Assembly (NCBI GenBank): GCA_030272155.1
Contig: CP126207.1
Location: forward strand, 1,736,001-1,800,000
Source: Tetradesmus obliquus
Lineage: Eukaryota; Chlorophyta; Chlorophyceae; Sphaeropleales; Scenedesmaceae
Direction: 5' to 3'
DNA: 64,000 bases
Part shown: in pieces, positions 13,556 through 25,100 of the stretch
Layout: every line of letters starts with the position of its first letter
How positions within the stretch are numbered: position 1 is the stretch's first letter
Notes under the pieces: generated by a model
The model's input: only the letters and a program-made list of their open reading frames with translations
Databases searched by the model: none
What the model was told of the DNA's origin: nothing
Made by a program: the position numbers and the translations under genes

Positions 13556-13745
13556 AGAGTGAGGAGACAATCAAGCAGGAGCTTGAGAAGGCCATGTTGT
13601 CTCACAGAATGATCCGGCCACTTACATGCTGCTGCTGCTGCTTCTGCTGCTGCTGCTGCTGCTGCTGCAGAGTGAGGAGACAATCAAGCAGGAGCTTGAG
13701 AAGGCCATGCAGCAGTGGGCCATGAACGCGTACAGCTATCAGTGA
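6022..13745 (+). CDS. SnRK2-like Ser/Thr protein kinase (362 aa model)
   Basis: Eleven exons join in frame: 6022-6106, 6597-6664, 7008-7117, 8601-8732, 9513-9648, 10898-10987, 12007-12210, 12579-12713, 13215-13268, 13671-13745; one more may be hidden, but these ten already give ATG to TGA. The protein shows the glycine loop [12 protein letters not shown] lysine, an alpha-C Glu ([15 protein letters not shown]), catalytic loop with NRD in place of HRD, DFGYCK, MAPEV, and [10 protein letters not shown]. The C-lobe end ([18 protein letters not shown]) and a short tail ([12 protein letters not shown]) resemble the SnRK2 family layout, including its SnRK2 box. In plants this family acts in osmotic, ABA and sulfur-stress signalling; the target here is unknown. 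The acidic N-terminal part ([13 protein letters not shown]) is unusual. Nearly every exon is flanked by partial copies of itself, so alternative splicing is possible. It is convergent with the kinase at 17774-25829. Confidence 0.85.
6531..6596 (+). repeat. (CTG)n tract forming the 3' splice site of kinase exon 2
   Basis: About twenty CTG units, interrupted once by CTT, run directly into CTGCAG and the exon at 6597. The repeat occupies the place of a polypyrimidine tract. Confidence 0.85.
7065..8035 (+). repeat. Five ~225-bp tandem copies of the VAIK exon-intron junction
   Basis: The real exon end is at 7065-7117. Copies of the same coding core (CAGCAGGTGGCCATAAAG) start at about 7289, 7514, 7738 and 7969, spaced 224-231 bp. 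Most keep a GT donor after the CCNAANACNGTGAC block. Each copy includes the following intron sequence, so the unit is an exon tail plus intron. Confidence 0.9.
8094..8600 (+). repeat. Three upstream copies of the alpha-C helix exon with CTG tracts
   Basis: Copies start after AACGCAG at about 8117, 8286 and 8456; the full exon starts at 8601. Each copy reads [21 protein letters not shown] protein in frame and is followed by a (CTG)n tract. All keep a 3' splice site in the same phase, so each could serve as an alternative acceptor. Only the last copy continues to the [11 protein letters not shown] end and a GTGAGT donor. Confidence 0.9.
8870..9110 (+). repeat. Copies of the [11 protein letters not shown] exon end in the following intron
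   Basis: Segments at about 8876-8921 and 9053-9103 repeat the exon tail that ends at 8732, including GAGTGAGT or GAGTAAGT donor contexts. A shorter relic lies near 8980-9000. Confidence 0.85.
9133..9512 (+). repeat. ACGAGCTACACTG repeats and (CTG)n acceptor tract
   Basis: The intron holds several copies of TGTCACACGAGCTACACTG between 9160 and 9390. It ends in a (CTG)n run at about 9469-9510 that forms the acceptor of the exon at 9513. Confidence 0.75.
9720..10195 (+). repeat. Partial copies of the catalytic-loop exon
   Basis: Copies of the coding segment for [19 protein letters not shown] start at about 9730 and 9868, 138-139 bp apart. A more diverged one lies at 10083-10190. The first two have their own acceptor (CTGTTTCAG) and donor (CAGGTGAGG), so they form complete mini-exons in frame. 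Confidence 0.9.
10167..10521 (+). repeat. 23-bp array repeating a 5' splice site 15 times
   Basis: Fifteen tandem units contain GGTGCAGGTGAGGATCTG or the variant with GTTAGG. The unit is the junction of the catalytic-loop exon with its intron. The first four units have GTGAGG donors and the next eleven have GTTAGG. Confidence 0.95.
10838..10897 (+). repeat. (CTG)n tract forming the acceptor of the DFG exon
   Basis: A run of about eighteen CTG units ends in CTGCCAG directly before the DFG exon at 10898. Confidence 0.9.
11096..12006 (+). repeat. Tandem copies of DFG-exon end and activation-segment exon (233-bp period)
   Basis: A copy of the DFG exon tail (ACCAGACCAGCGACCCCAAG) lies at about 11125-11150. 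The start of the APE exon is then repeated at 11541, 11774 and 12007, exactly 233 bp apart. A worn copy lies 233 bp upstream near 11308. The 11541 copy keeps CTGCAG before the exon, while the 11774 copy has CCGCCG and has lost its acceptor. Confidence 0.92.
12308..12356. repeat. (ATT)n microsatellite
   Basis: About sixteen TTA/ATT units lie in an A+T-rich intron (12220-12400) that contrasts with the G+C-rich surroundings. Confidence 0.95.
12720..13200 (+). repeat. Copies of the C-lobe end exon
   Basis: The exon 12579-12713 is partly repeated at about 12889-12966 (with GCAGAGGTGAGGG donor), at 13020-13080 and at 13125-13175. The 12.9 kb copy keeps the frame for the [14 protein letters not shown] segment but has a CAACGG instead of CAGTGG codon pair. 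Confidence 0.85.
13530..13600 (+). repeat. Copy of the last kinase exon start with (CTG)n acceptor
   Basis: A (CTG)n tract and the exon start [13 protein letters not shown] at 13558-13598 precede an almost identical arrangement ending at the real exon 13671. Confidence 0.9.
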
Positions 13746-13985
13746 GGGCAGCAGCAGCAGCTGCTGCAGCCGCAGCAACAGCAACAGCAGCATTGTGAAC
13801 ACTCTGAAAGCAATGGGCAAGGCTGCTGCAGCTGCAGCGGCTGGCACAGCTGGGAGTGTCAGTGGCATCAAGCAGTGGGCCATGAACACGTACAGCTACC
13901 AGTGAGGGCAGCAGCAGCAGCAGCAGCAGCAGCACGAGCAGCAGCAGCAGTGGCAACCGTGCATAAGCTTGGAAGCATCAAGCAG
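13746..13985 (+). repeat. Post-stop copy of the kinase C-terminus
   Basis: The last 30 or so coding bases (CAGTGGGCCATGAAC through the TGA and GGGCAGCAGCAG) recur at about 13873-13920, in a CAG-rich 3' flank. Confidence 0.85.
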
Positions 13986-16553
13986 CAATGATCAGCAGTG
14001 GTGGCAATGCCGGCGGCTGCAGCCAAACAGTGCTGCACCGCAGTAGGCGATCATCGCTGTAGTACAGCAGTCATTAGTCATGACATTTATCAAATGTTCA
14101 TGTGAGTGTGCCGCTTATGTGAAGGCAAAGCAGCGGCAGCGGCAGCAACGCTGACAGCAGCACAGGGGTGCCGATCCCGGCCGCAGCAGGATTTGGCAGC
14201 TGCGCAGCGGCAGTTTGTGCAGACATGTGTACAGCACTGGCTTATGCGCGTGAGCTGCTTATCTCCAGGCAGCAGCAGCAGCAACAGTGACTGTGTCACA
14301 CAGAATGTCACACTGCTGCATAGTCCACCTCACTCTTTTTGTGTTCAGCCACCTCACTCTTTCACAATGTAGTTTTAGCATGCGCCTGAGGTCAGCAGCT
14401 ACAGCCCATTAACTTGACAAGCAGTAGGGAATGCGTCACCACCAGTCGCCTGGATCAAAAAGCAGTATTAGTGCAGTTCCCGGTTGAATCTGCTGATGTG
14501 TATGACCGACAGGATGAGCCTTGATCAAGGCTCACGAGCTAGTGTGTGTGCTCGACAGAATGCGTTTTGAGTTGGTGTATACTGCGATGAAGCTTCCAAG
14601 ATCGAGCTAGGTGCATGCTGGGTTGGACCTTGCGTTGGTGTATGTTCGGGTGAAACATGAGCTGGCATGGGACGGGATAGAACATTCGCACAGATAGACG
14701 GTTTGGCCCGGGGTAGACGGTTTAGACGGCACTGATCAGGGGCGGCTCTGTATATTTATATCTGCATTTGCATCTGCACGTACATCTGCTTTCGCACCAT
14801 AATGACATGCTTCAAGGCATGGCAGCAGCTGCACTTGTTAGGTCACCGAGGTTTCCCGAGATAACAGCTGGCGTCCTGGGCTTGTGCCTTTGTGCACGTG
14901 CATTGCATGCTCAGGAAGGCTGCACACCATGCTGGATGGCTCCAGTGGGGCGTGGGCCGATGGCGATGCTGCTATGGCTTCAGGTGATTGGTGACATGAC
15001 TGCGCTAGAGTCACTGGCCCAATCCAGTTGATGGTTTACTTAGTGGATGCCCAATGAGCCTGGCATTGGCTCGAGCGCGGGCTGTACAACGTCGTGTAAC
15101 ACACAAATAGTGACTATTGTTATTCCAGAGTCACTCGTCGGAATCCTGTTTTGAAATCACTGGCAGGGCAATCTGCTTGGTTGGTGCGGCTGCTAGCATG
15201 ACACTAGTACAAGAACAATGTTGTGTTATGGCGCAGCAGCAGCAGCAGCAGCAGCAGCAGCCACAGCATACCCTACTAACAACTACCTCGTAGCCTGTCG
15301 GCTACATTCCTATAACTTACCTGAGGTGCAATGGTAGTTACAGGTTGCAGCCTGCATACAGAAAGAGCACCGTATGGCACAGCAGGAGGCTGCTGCTGCT
15401 GTCCTTCATGCCCGAGCTGATCTGGCCGAACGTGGCTCCATATGGCCGTCAGGACGATGCTTCCGTACTGTTGTCTGTTGAAGCTGCCTGGGCACGCAAC
15501 AGCGTGCAATGCCTGCGGGATGCACGATGAAGGGTGCCTCCTGCTGCAGAGATTCTTGCTGCTCGTGTAGCTCTCTTCCGTAGCGATCTGTGCAGGGTGA
15601 CTTTCAATCTTTCAAGGACAGATAACTGGCGCATATAAATAGCGAGCGCCGCGTGGACGCTCGCTCGCAGTCTGTTTGTTGCAGCATGAAGCACCGGTAG
15701 TGTGCAACTCGAGCTTGATCCTGCTTTCTTTCATCGTTAACTGGACGTGCTTTCTTATTGATGATCAGCTTTAAGCGGTGTGCTTTGCAGGTAGTACCCT
15801 TCTAGTTTGTATTGTAACACATGACAGAGCCTTCAACACGGCATCCGTTGACTGCCTTTGTCGCAGAATATGTATTATATACCTATGTTCAACTTCTTGA
15901 AGGGGTCGCGGCGAACAGATCATCGGTCAAGCTACCTGGGCTTGAGCGCAATGCTGTCCATACAGTCAGCCGTACAGCAGCACCCTTGCAGGCTTTGCGC
16001 TGCAGCTGTGCTGTGCAAGACTGCATAAATCAACATCATGGTGTCGGATCGAGTAAAATATCTTGCTTTTCTATGCTGAAACGTATGCATCACCATAGCC
16101 TGACTGATAGCAGCTGCAGCATGAGAAAGCCAGCTGAGTGCTGTTCAGGAGTGGTGCCAGGAGTTGAAACCTGTCCCTGGCTGTGTGCTAGGCTGCACAG
16201 GAAACGCTTGCCAAGCAGTGAACACAGGTTCTCATCCTGCCAGTGCACTGTCTGTTATCCAGGAGAACTCCACTGGATGTCCGCCGCAGTTGCTGGATAA
16301 AGTCATAATAGGGGATATCCGGCAGTCTGTCAGGGATATTGCCGTTATTCACTGGGATTTCATGGGATAAGTAGAATGTCCGGGGGGTAAAAAAACCCCT
16401 GGCGTTTGTAGGGAGGGGTCCTTCTGGACCAGCATTCAATGTAAGTTGCTTGCAGGTGAACGGTTGTGCTTCACAATGCCTGAAACTGTCATCTTACTTC
16501 AGCCGCACACAAGGTTGCACGTGCACACTTCCGTCCAACAGTCACGTTTTTTC

Positions 16554-16597
16554 TTGTTACCAGGGGGGACGGAATCCTACTGGCTCGCTACCACAGC
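16554..16597. repeat. 44-bp dispersed repeat, copy 1
   Basis: It is identical over 44 bases to 53054-53097, with core CAGGGGGGACGGAATCCTAC. Flanks are T-rich on the 5' side in both places. Confidence 0.9.
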
Positions 16598-16675
16598 GTT
16601 TACCGTTCTTCCAACAGTCACGTTTACCGTTCTTCTTGCCACTATCCAAAGCCTATGACGGTCATATGTTAGAAG

Positions 16676-16940
16676 CAGTGCCGTCGCAACAGCCAAAACT
16701 ACTCTCAACATGCTGTGCAAACATATGCACGCAGTGCCACTGCAACAGCCAAAACTACTCTCAACATGTTGTGCAAACATGCGCACAGTGCCACTGCAAC
16801 CGCCAAACTACTTTCAACATGCTATGCAAAACATGCAGCAGTGCCGCTGCAACAGCCAAAATTACTCTACACATGCTGTGCACGCATGCACGCAGTGCCA
16901 CTGCAACAGCCAAACTACTTTGAACATGCGATGCAAACCT
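16676..16940. repeat. ~55-bp minisatellite
   Basis: About four and a half diverged units share CAGTGCCACTGCAACAGCCA followed by AACTACT and CAACATGC segments. Confidence 0.85.
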
Positions 16941-17619
16941 GCGGCACGGAGGCAGCAGGGCAGCTACATCGTGACTTTGTATGGACAAAATGCACAGCTC
17001 AACACATCTCAATCAGTCCGAGCCCAAGCAGTGTGAAGTGACATAGCCATGTGCATATCAAACAGTCTCACACTACTAGGTTGCTATGTGTTGTGTTGCT
17101 GACTCAAAGGATCACACGCAAGCGCGCTGCACCGTAACAGACGTTCCAGTACCATCTTAAATGAAAGTAACAACCCCGCGCACGGCTGCAGGAAGCAAAT
17201 GCGACTTCAAATCTTCAGAATGGCAAAGCAAACATGGCAAAAGCTCCTCATGCCAGACCATGCGACATGCATTATCAGGTGAATCTTCAGCTACTCAATG
17301 TCCATACAGATGGACAGTGTTATATATAGATAATATATATAGATGGATCTCTCAGTGCATGCCGCAGTTCAGGACACACTAACATGGAATCACAGTCAGG
17401 ACACCAGACCCAGCGCATACATCCCTCGAGCATATGTGCGTTGTCAAGATTGATCACAAGCACTAGCAGAGTGGTGTTGGTATGTCGCTGCAGCTGTGTG
17501 ATGCTCCACACGGCCCACCGCGGCCACATGCAGTGCAAACACACGCCGCCACACACAAAGCAGCAAATGCCAGCAATCAGGTACAATTGTAATGTTGCTG
17601 CTGTTGTCTCCAATTCACA

Positions 17620-17690
17620 CCTGATGCATCACGTCTGCTGCTGCCACGATCTGCTCACTCATGTATGCCTCGCTCTGCGTGCAGGTGCTG
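17620..17690 (-). repeat. Post-stop copy of the second kinase's last exon
   Basis: Bases 17637-17684 repeat 17802-17853 of the terminal exon (TGCCACGATCTGCTCA core and TGCGTGCAG), beyond the stop codon at 17774-17776. Confidence 0.75.
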
Positions 17691-17773
17691 CTGCAGAGCT
17701 CAAGCCGCCTGCTCAACATCCGCTGCTGATGCTGCAGCCCATGCTGCTGCTGTTGCTGCTGCTTTGTGCAGGC

Positions 17774-20700
17774 TCACACCTCCTGCATCACATCACCTGC
17801 TGCTGCTGCTGCCACGATCTGCTCAATGTCTGCCTCCCTTTGCGTGCAGCTGCTGGGCCGGCTAAGAAACTTGTCCACCATGTCCAGCGCCCCTGGAGGC
17901 AGGCCTGCACCAATGGCAGCAAAAGGAGCAACATCAACAGCAGCATTTGCTGGCATTGCCAACATGTGAATGGTGTACTGCATACACGCGCCACCGCCTT
18001 GTCGCCCCTCAGAAAAAATAAACCATGCCAGGCTACGACACATGCAGCCCCCCAGTGTCATCTGCGTGATACATCTAAACATTTCAAATGCAACAAGATT
18101 TGCTAATATGATACACACACTAAACCACAGACCCTCTACCCCAAGACACTCGACGAGTACGACGTACATGTGAGGAACCATGGGTCCCGCAGCACGCCTT
18201 CCATCTTGGTGCGGCAGTGGGCCGATCAACATCTGGTGCCGGACATAAAACCCCAACCCCGCAAGATTACCAAGCGCCACCTTGAGCTTTGAGACACTCG
18301 TACCTGTGAGGAACCAAGGGTCCCGCAACACGCCTTCCATCTTGATGCGCTGCAGTGGGTCTGGGTGCAGCAGACGGCGCAGCAGCGCCTGGCAGCAGCT
18401 TGACAAGCTGTCAGGCATTTCATACACCTGCACCAGCGGCAGCAACAGCAGCAGTGGCAAATACATCGATTTACATTGCTTGCAAGACAGCAGTCTGCGT
18501 AGCAGCGCCCGACAGCAGCTTGACAACCTGTGGAGACAACGGCAGCAACAACGGCAGCAGAAGAATCATCATTGGATCACATGCGTGCGCATGTGCTTGC
18601 AAACGTGCATGCGCGCATGCGTATGCAAACGCGCCCCGCGCCATGCGTTTGCCAATTTACACGCGCACCCAATCGTCTGCAAACGTGCACGCGTGCATGC
18701 GCTTGCAAAGATGCATGCGCACGTGACCTTCTGCAAGTGTGCAAACGCATGCCTGTCTGCAAACATGCACGCGCGCACATGCGCTTGCAAATGTGCACAC
18801 GTGCGCACGCTTCTACCAACACGCAAATGTGCACACGTGCGCTTGCGCTTGCAAACGTGCACGCGCACACATACTTCTGCAAACATGCTTGTGCGTGCAC
18901 TGGTTTGCAAACGTGCACGCACACACATGTGCTTGATAGCAGTCAAGCCCCCACATGCGAATACGAACGTGCAGGCGTGCCCATGCGCCTGCAACCATCA
19001 ACCGCGCATGCGTCTCATGACATGTACGCGTGCACATGTGCCTGCAACTGTGCATTCACGCACAACCATGTGCAAACACGCACGCGCGGGCATGCGTCTA
19101 CAAAAGTGCACGTGCATGCATGAGTTTGCAAATGCGCTGGTGCGCGCGCTTATGATTGCAAGCACATGAACAAGCATGTATGTTTGCAGATGCATGCGCA
19201 CACATTCACTGTTTGGGTTGCAACAGGGCACGATTGCACATGAACATGCATGTACGATGGCAGATCCATGCATCTACAACTTTGCACACACGCGCATGCG
19301 TCTGCAAGCGTGAACACATGGGTTCCAAAAGTGCACATTCTTGTGAATAGGCATGTGAACGCGCGTGCATGGGCGAGCGACACACGCGCATGACAGCATG
19401 CGCGCGCACGTGTCTGACGAACCGCACATGCACCCGCATGTCAACATCACATGCACGCGCATGTCAACATCACATGCACGCGCATGTCAACATCACATGC
19501 ACGCGCATGTCAACATCACATGCACGCGCATGTCAACATCACATGCACGCGCATGTCAACATCACATGCACGCGCATGTCAACATCACAACTAGCGTACT
19601 TGTGTGATAAATTCCATGTGCGCGCGCCTGGACCCAAACACGGGTGCATAAACGGCCAACACACGCGCGCAAGTATGTGTGCATGCCAAACACGCGTGAG
19701 CGCTTGGACACGATACATGCGCGCGCACGCGCTCGGGCGAGCGATACAGGCACTTGTGTGTATGACAAAACACAGGCGTGAGCGCAAGAACAATACATGC
19801 ATGGGCGTGCACAGATGCAACACACGCGTGCCCGCATGGACGACACGCATGCGCGTGCGTGTGACTTATGAATTGTGTGAAGGCATGGATAACACAGCAT
19901 TGCACCACATGGACGCACTAATATACACTCGTAAACATGCACGAACGCAGACGCGCTCGCAAATGTGCGTGTTGCATGTCCGCGCAAATGTGAAAACATG
20001 CACATCCGGTTGCACATTGGATGTGCCGCGCGCGCATGTGCCTGCACACCCGCATTCAATGCATGCGTCGAAAAACTCGCACGCATGCATGCGCTATCGC
20101 GAACCTACACGTGTCGAACGCGAGCAAATATGTGTGCTCGCTTGAGCGCACAAACATGACCACGCGCGAAGACACAAATGGCGCGCAAGTGGTCACAACC
20201 TGCACGCGTCGCATGGGCTCGCGATAGTGCATTCGCGCGAAAACATGGAATGACACGCAAACAAACACATGCGCAAACCAACGCACGCACATGCGTTTAC
20301 AAGCGTGCTGGTGCGCGCATGCAACCGCACAAGTGCATGTGTTGCGCACAAGAACAGAACAAATGAGCATATGGTTTGATATCTAGACTCGCATACTCAA
20401 GCCGAACAATACCAAATAATCCACATGCCTGTACAACAACAATTCATATACCTACATGCCTAAATACATCACCCCACCTGGTTGGCCATCTGTTGCAGCA
20501 GCTTCTTGTTTGCGCCTCCTTCATCAGCAAAGGGCCGCCGCCCCAACAACATCGTGTACAGCACCACACCGCAACTTCACATGTCCACCAACGCGCATGC
20601 ACACAACAAACAAAACAAAATGCAAGCATGCTGACAGAGTGCGCAGCATACCAGAGCACATACACACGCAACAACATGCACACGTGTGCACGCACAACCA

Positions 20701-22114
20701 CATTATGCACTGCACGCGCAGCACACGCGTTAGTCCAACCGCAACACGAGCTTGCAAGCATGCACGCATACAAACGTGGAAAGACATGCAACAAAAGCTC
20801 GCAACCAAGCACAAACTAACAAGCAGCAACCATACGGCAACACAGATGCACAAACTTCTTGCACGCACCACACAAGCTTGATCTGCGTGCACGCGCGCAC
20901 CTGACTGACGTGCAAAAAAAAATCCAGGCAGCACAAACGCTCGCGCACCAGCACACTTTCCCATTCGGTACCCACACCCTACACCCAGTTGCACACAAGC
21001 ATAAGCACAAGCTGGTCTCAGACACGACACCCAGCCCCAGAAAAACCCTCACCTGGTTGGCCATTTGCTGCAGCAGCTTCTTGTTTGCGCCCCCTTCATC
21101 TGCAAAGGGCCGCCGCCCCAGCAGCATCGTGTACAACACCACGCCACAGCTCCAGAGGTCTGCTGCAAAGCCGTCATACAGCTGCTGCTCCGACTGCAGG
21201 CAGTTCTGCAGCACTTCTGGCGCCATGTATGCCACGGTGCCCTGCAGCACCAGGCATGCAACAGAAGCAGCAACAATAGCAGCATCAACAGACATGTGGA
21301 AGCAACCACAGAGGCAGCTGCAGCCACCAGGTCACATCAAGAGCCCATGTGTAACACAGCTGCTGATGCAACATTCCGCAGATGCGTGATTCAAGAGGTG
21401 ACTTCTGCAATGTGAACGATGAGTGGATCCAATAAGTAAAGTGGACACTGCTTTGCACCCACCACTGCTGTGCGCGGCCCTGCTTCAGCCAGCTTGCTGT
21501 AGCCCCAGTCACACAGCTTCACAATCGGCAGCGCCCTGCCTTGTATGTGCTGCAGGCAGCAGACAAAGACAACAGTGGCAGGCCATCAAATACTTGCTGG
21601 GTTGAGTAGGTGATTGAAGCATCCACTATTACAATCGACAGCGCCTTGCCTTGCATGTGCTGCAGGCAGGAAAATAAACAGCAGCAATGGCATGTCTCAA
21701 TGACTGGTGCTGAGCCAAGCGCACATATTGGCGGTGCACAGTTGGCCCCCATCACACAGCTTCACAATCGGCAGCGTCTTGCCCTACATGTGCTGCAAGC
21801 AGCGGAAGATGGCACGCCACAGCAGATAGTACTGGCAGCTCCAAAGGCATCAGCAGGCAAGGGGACATTTTTTACAGTGCACGCACCTGCAGCAGGATGT
21901 TTTCCAGCTTGATGTCCCTGTTGGTGACGCCCTTCTTGTGGCAGTAGTCCACTGCGATCATGATCTGCTGGAAGAACCACCTAGCAGCAGCAGCAGCGGC
22001 AGCAGCAGCAGCAGCGGCAGCAGCAATGTTCGTGACGCCCTTCCTGTGGCAGTGCTCCACTGCGATCATGATCTGCTGGAAGAACCACCTGGCAGCAGCA
22101 GCAATGGCGGCGGC

Positions 22115-22152
<38 letters not shown>

Positions 22153-25100
22153 TGTTGGTGATACCCTTCCCTGTGGCAGTAGTCCACTGCGATCATGATC
22201 TGCTGGAAGAAACACCTGGCAGCAACAGCAACGGCGGCAGGAGCGAGTCTCGGACACCGGTTTTACATGTCTGTGCTGCTTGCTCGCACTCAAAGAGCAT
22301 CTCTGCTGCTTCAAGCAAGTCAGCGGCTGACTAGCGCACTGCCAGATAGGTGCCGCCACATGCACCTCGGTAAGATGGTGTGCTCCTCAGCAATGTTGCG
22401 CTGCAACGGGTTTGACTGCACTCCAGACATCGGCAAAATACACAAGCTGTGTACTGACGGCGCACCTCGCGTCCTTTTCTGACAGCCGCCGGTGCCTCTT
22501 GACGTGATCAAAGAGGCTGCCACCGTTGGCGTACTCCATCACAATATTCAGGTGGTTGTTGGTCAAGAACACCTGCGGTGTCAAAAACGTGCATGAATGG
22601 CGTTGCAGCACAAGCTGATCTGCACTCTGTGTTGTGCAGCAGCGTGGGTGATGTCCATCACTGGGTTGAGGTGAATATCCATCAATGAAAGGCAAAACCT
22701 CAACAAATCAAACAGACCTCATCCAAAAGAGTGCGCACGTCATGGAAGTTTGACCACATCGGGGTGGCACAGCTGCCTGTGGTTGAGAAAGCTTGACAGG
22801 AAGCAGGTGCCCCAGGCAGTCACCCGAGCCCCTAAACCGCCAAACATCCAAACCCTAAACTGAAACAAAAACCATGCCGCACCTCATGGAACTTGACCAC
22901 ATGTGGGTGGCACAGCTGCCTGTGGTTGAGGATCTCCGACCGGACGTAGATGGACGAACCCTGGCCATACAACCTGAGCCAAAAGCAACGCAACCCTAAG
23001 AGGCTTATTACACTGGGGCTTATCATGGCCATGAACAGTTTGGACCCCCCCTGAGTGTATTACACTAGGGAAATGTCACAGCTCGTTTATTCTTCGCCAT
23101 CTGCGCTACATTTAAAGTTTTAAAGAGATTAGTAATGACAATACATCATTGAACCATGGTGCGGTAGCCTGTGCCGTGCACTGCCACCCCTGTCTCTCTT
23201 GCCAGTGTCTCTGGGGCCCAACTGAGTGCATCGCTCAGCATCGCGAAATCAACGCGGAAGCCAGAATTAAACAAGCAAATGTATTAATAGATGTATAAAA
23301 ACATAATTAAGCACGAACATGCGCGGCATAATCGTTTTTGATGCACCTGGTTTTTGAACCCCCCCCCCCCCCCCCCTCCCCTTGGGGGGGGGGGTACAAG
23401 GCCCCAACTGCTCGGTGCTACTGTAGCTCCTGTGAGGCTTCGCTTTCGCTTTTTTCGACAGATATTACATTGTTATGCTATATTTAATCTTTTATGAGCA
23501 AAAATGTAGCCAAGTTCACCGCGTTTAAAAAAAAGTCCATAATAAAGTGGGTTTATGGGCGCGCCAGTGTAGTAAGCCTGTCAACCCTCCGACCGCACCT
23601 CATGGAACTTGACCACATGTGGGTGGCACAGCTGCCTGCGGTTGAGGATCTCCAACAGAAGTAGGGCTAACACCACCAGACCATTTACACCAAAACCTCA
23701 AAACACTAACAGTCATCAAACCCTGACTATCCTAAAACCCAAGGAAACACGATGTGTTGCCGCACCTCATGGAACTTGACCACATGTGGGTGGCACAGCT
23801 GCCTGTGGTTGAGGATCTCTGACAGGAAGTAGGGGCTGTAGTGGCAGCGCTGCAGCTTCTTGACAGCAACCACCTCATGAGTTGTCACATCCTCCGCCTG
23901 ATTTGCAGAGAAAAGGAGATGAAGCAAGCAAGGAGTCGGTGTCAGTAAGGCAGTGAGGTGAGAACACTGAATAATAAGCTTCATGGGCTGTTGAAGTACC
24001 TATCGGCATGCACAGCGGCAGGAAGTAGGGGCTGTAGTGGCAGCGCTGCAGCTTCTGTACGGCAACCACCTCATGAGTTGTCACATCCTCCGCCTGTTTT
24101 GGGAATCGGGAGGTGAAGCAAGCAAGGTGTGTTTGTCAGTGAGGCAGTCAGGCAAGCAAGGGGTGTAAGGCAGTGAGGCAAGCGCGGCACTGAACGTTTT
24201 CTTGGCTGGGTGGAGTGCCTCTACTGACAGGAAGTAGGAGCTGTAGTGGCAGCGCTGCAGCTTCTTGACAGCAACCACCTCGTGGGTGGTCACATCCTCC
24301 GCCTGATTTGCAGAGAAAAGGAGATGAAGCAAGCAAGGTGTGGATGTCAGTAAGGCAGTCAGGCAAGCAAGGGGTGTAGGGTAGTGAGGCAAGCGCGGCA
24401 CTGAAAGTTTCCTTGGCTGGGTGGAGTGCCTATACTGACAGGAAGTAGGGGCTGTAGTGGCAGCGCTGCAGCTTCTTTACGGCAACCACGTGCTGGGTGG
24501 TCACATCCTCCGCCTGTTTTGGAATCGGGAGGTGACGCAAGCAAGGTGTGGGTGTCAGTAACGCAGCCAGTTACGCAGTGTTTGCTGCAATGAAGCAAGT
24601 ACACTCAGGTTGGGTGGAGTGCTTATCGGCAGGAATAGCGACAGGAACTAGGCGGTCTGGAAGCAGCGCTGCTACAGCCCCAACTTCAATGTCAGGCTGA
24701 AGTTGTCACAACTCATGAGGTGCTTGATGTGGAGCAGCTGCTACTAGACCGCCTACCTCCTGTCACTATTCCTGCCGTTTTTGGAGGCGCAGGGCGGTGC
24801 ATATACCTGGTCAGCATAACACAATCCAAGAGAAACCCCACCAGTTGCCTGCACCACAGCCCCAAACGCGCCGCCCCCCAGGTGCTTGATGAACCTGTAC
24901 TTCTGCTGCAGCATGCATGACGACACACACCTGATCAGACACGCATGGTCAAACGCACCTGGTCAACATCAACTATAACAGCATAAAACAACAAAAAAGA
25001 GGTTGAGTCGGCCACTTGCCTGCACCACAGCCCCCAAATTACCGCCCTCCAGGTGCTGGATGCACCTGTACTTCTGCTGCAGCATGCATGACGACACACA

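Larger units (their letters stand above)
13986..17619. other. Intergenic DNA between convergent kinase genes
   Basis: No gene is supported. It holds a CAG tract (15234-15262), the first copy of a 44-bp dispersed repeat (16554-16597), a minisatellite (16676-16940) and a short A+T patch near 17321-17345. Open frames here have no protein-like features. Confidence 0.5.

Noticed and set aside
6022..13745. Assembly collapse or expansion as the sole cause of exon copies
   Set aside because: Copies differ from each other by many substitutions and indels and have different flanks, which a misassembly of one locus would not produce; it remains possible for near-identical arrays such as 10167-10521.
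18282..19169. 295-codon Cys/His-rich ORF
   Set aside because: Its C-terminal part reads the alternating Pu/Py intron tract and its N-terminal part is antisense to a kinase exon.
19369..20145. 258-codon ORF with THARACQH repeats
   Set aside because: Translation of the 23-bp minisatellite and the CA/CG-rich tract.
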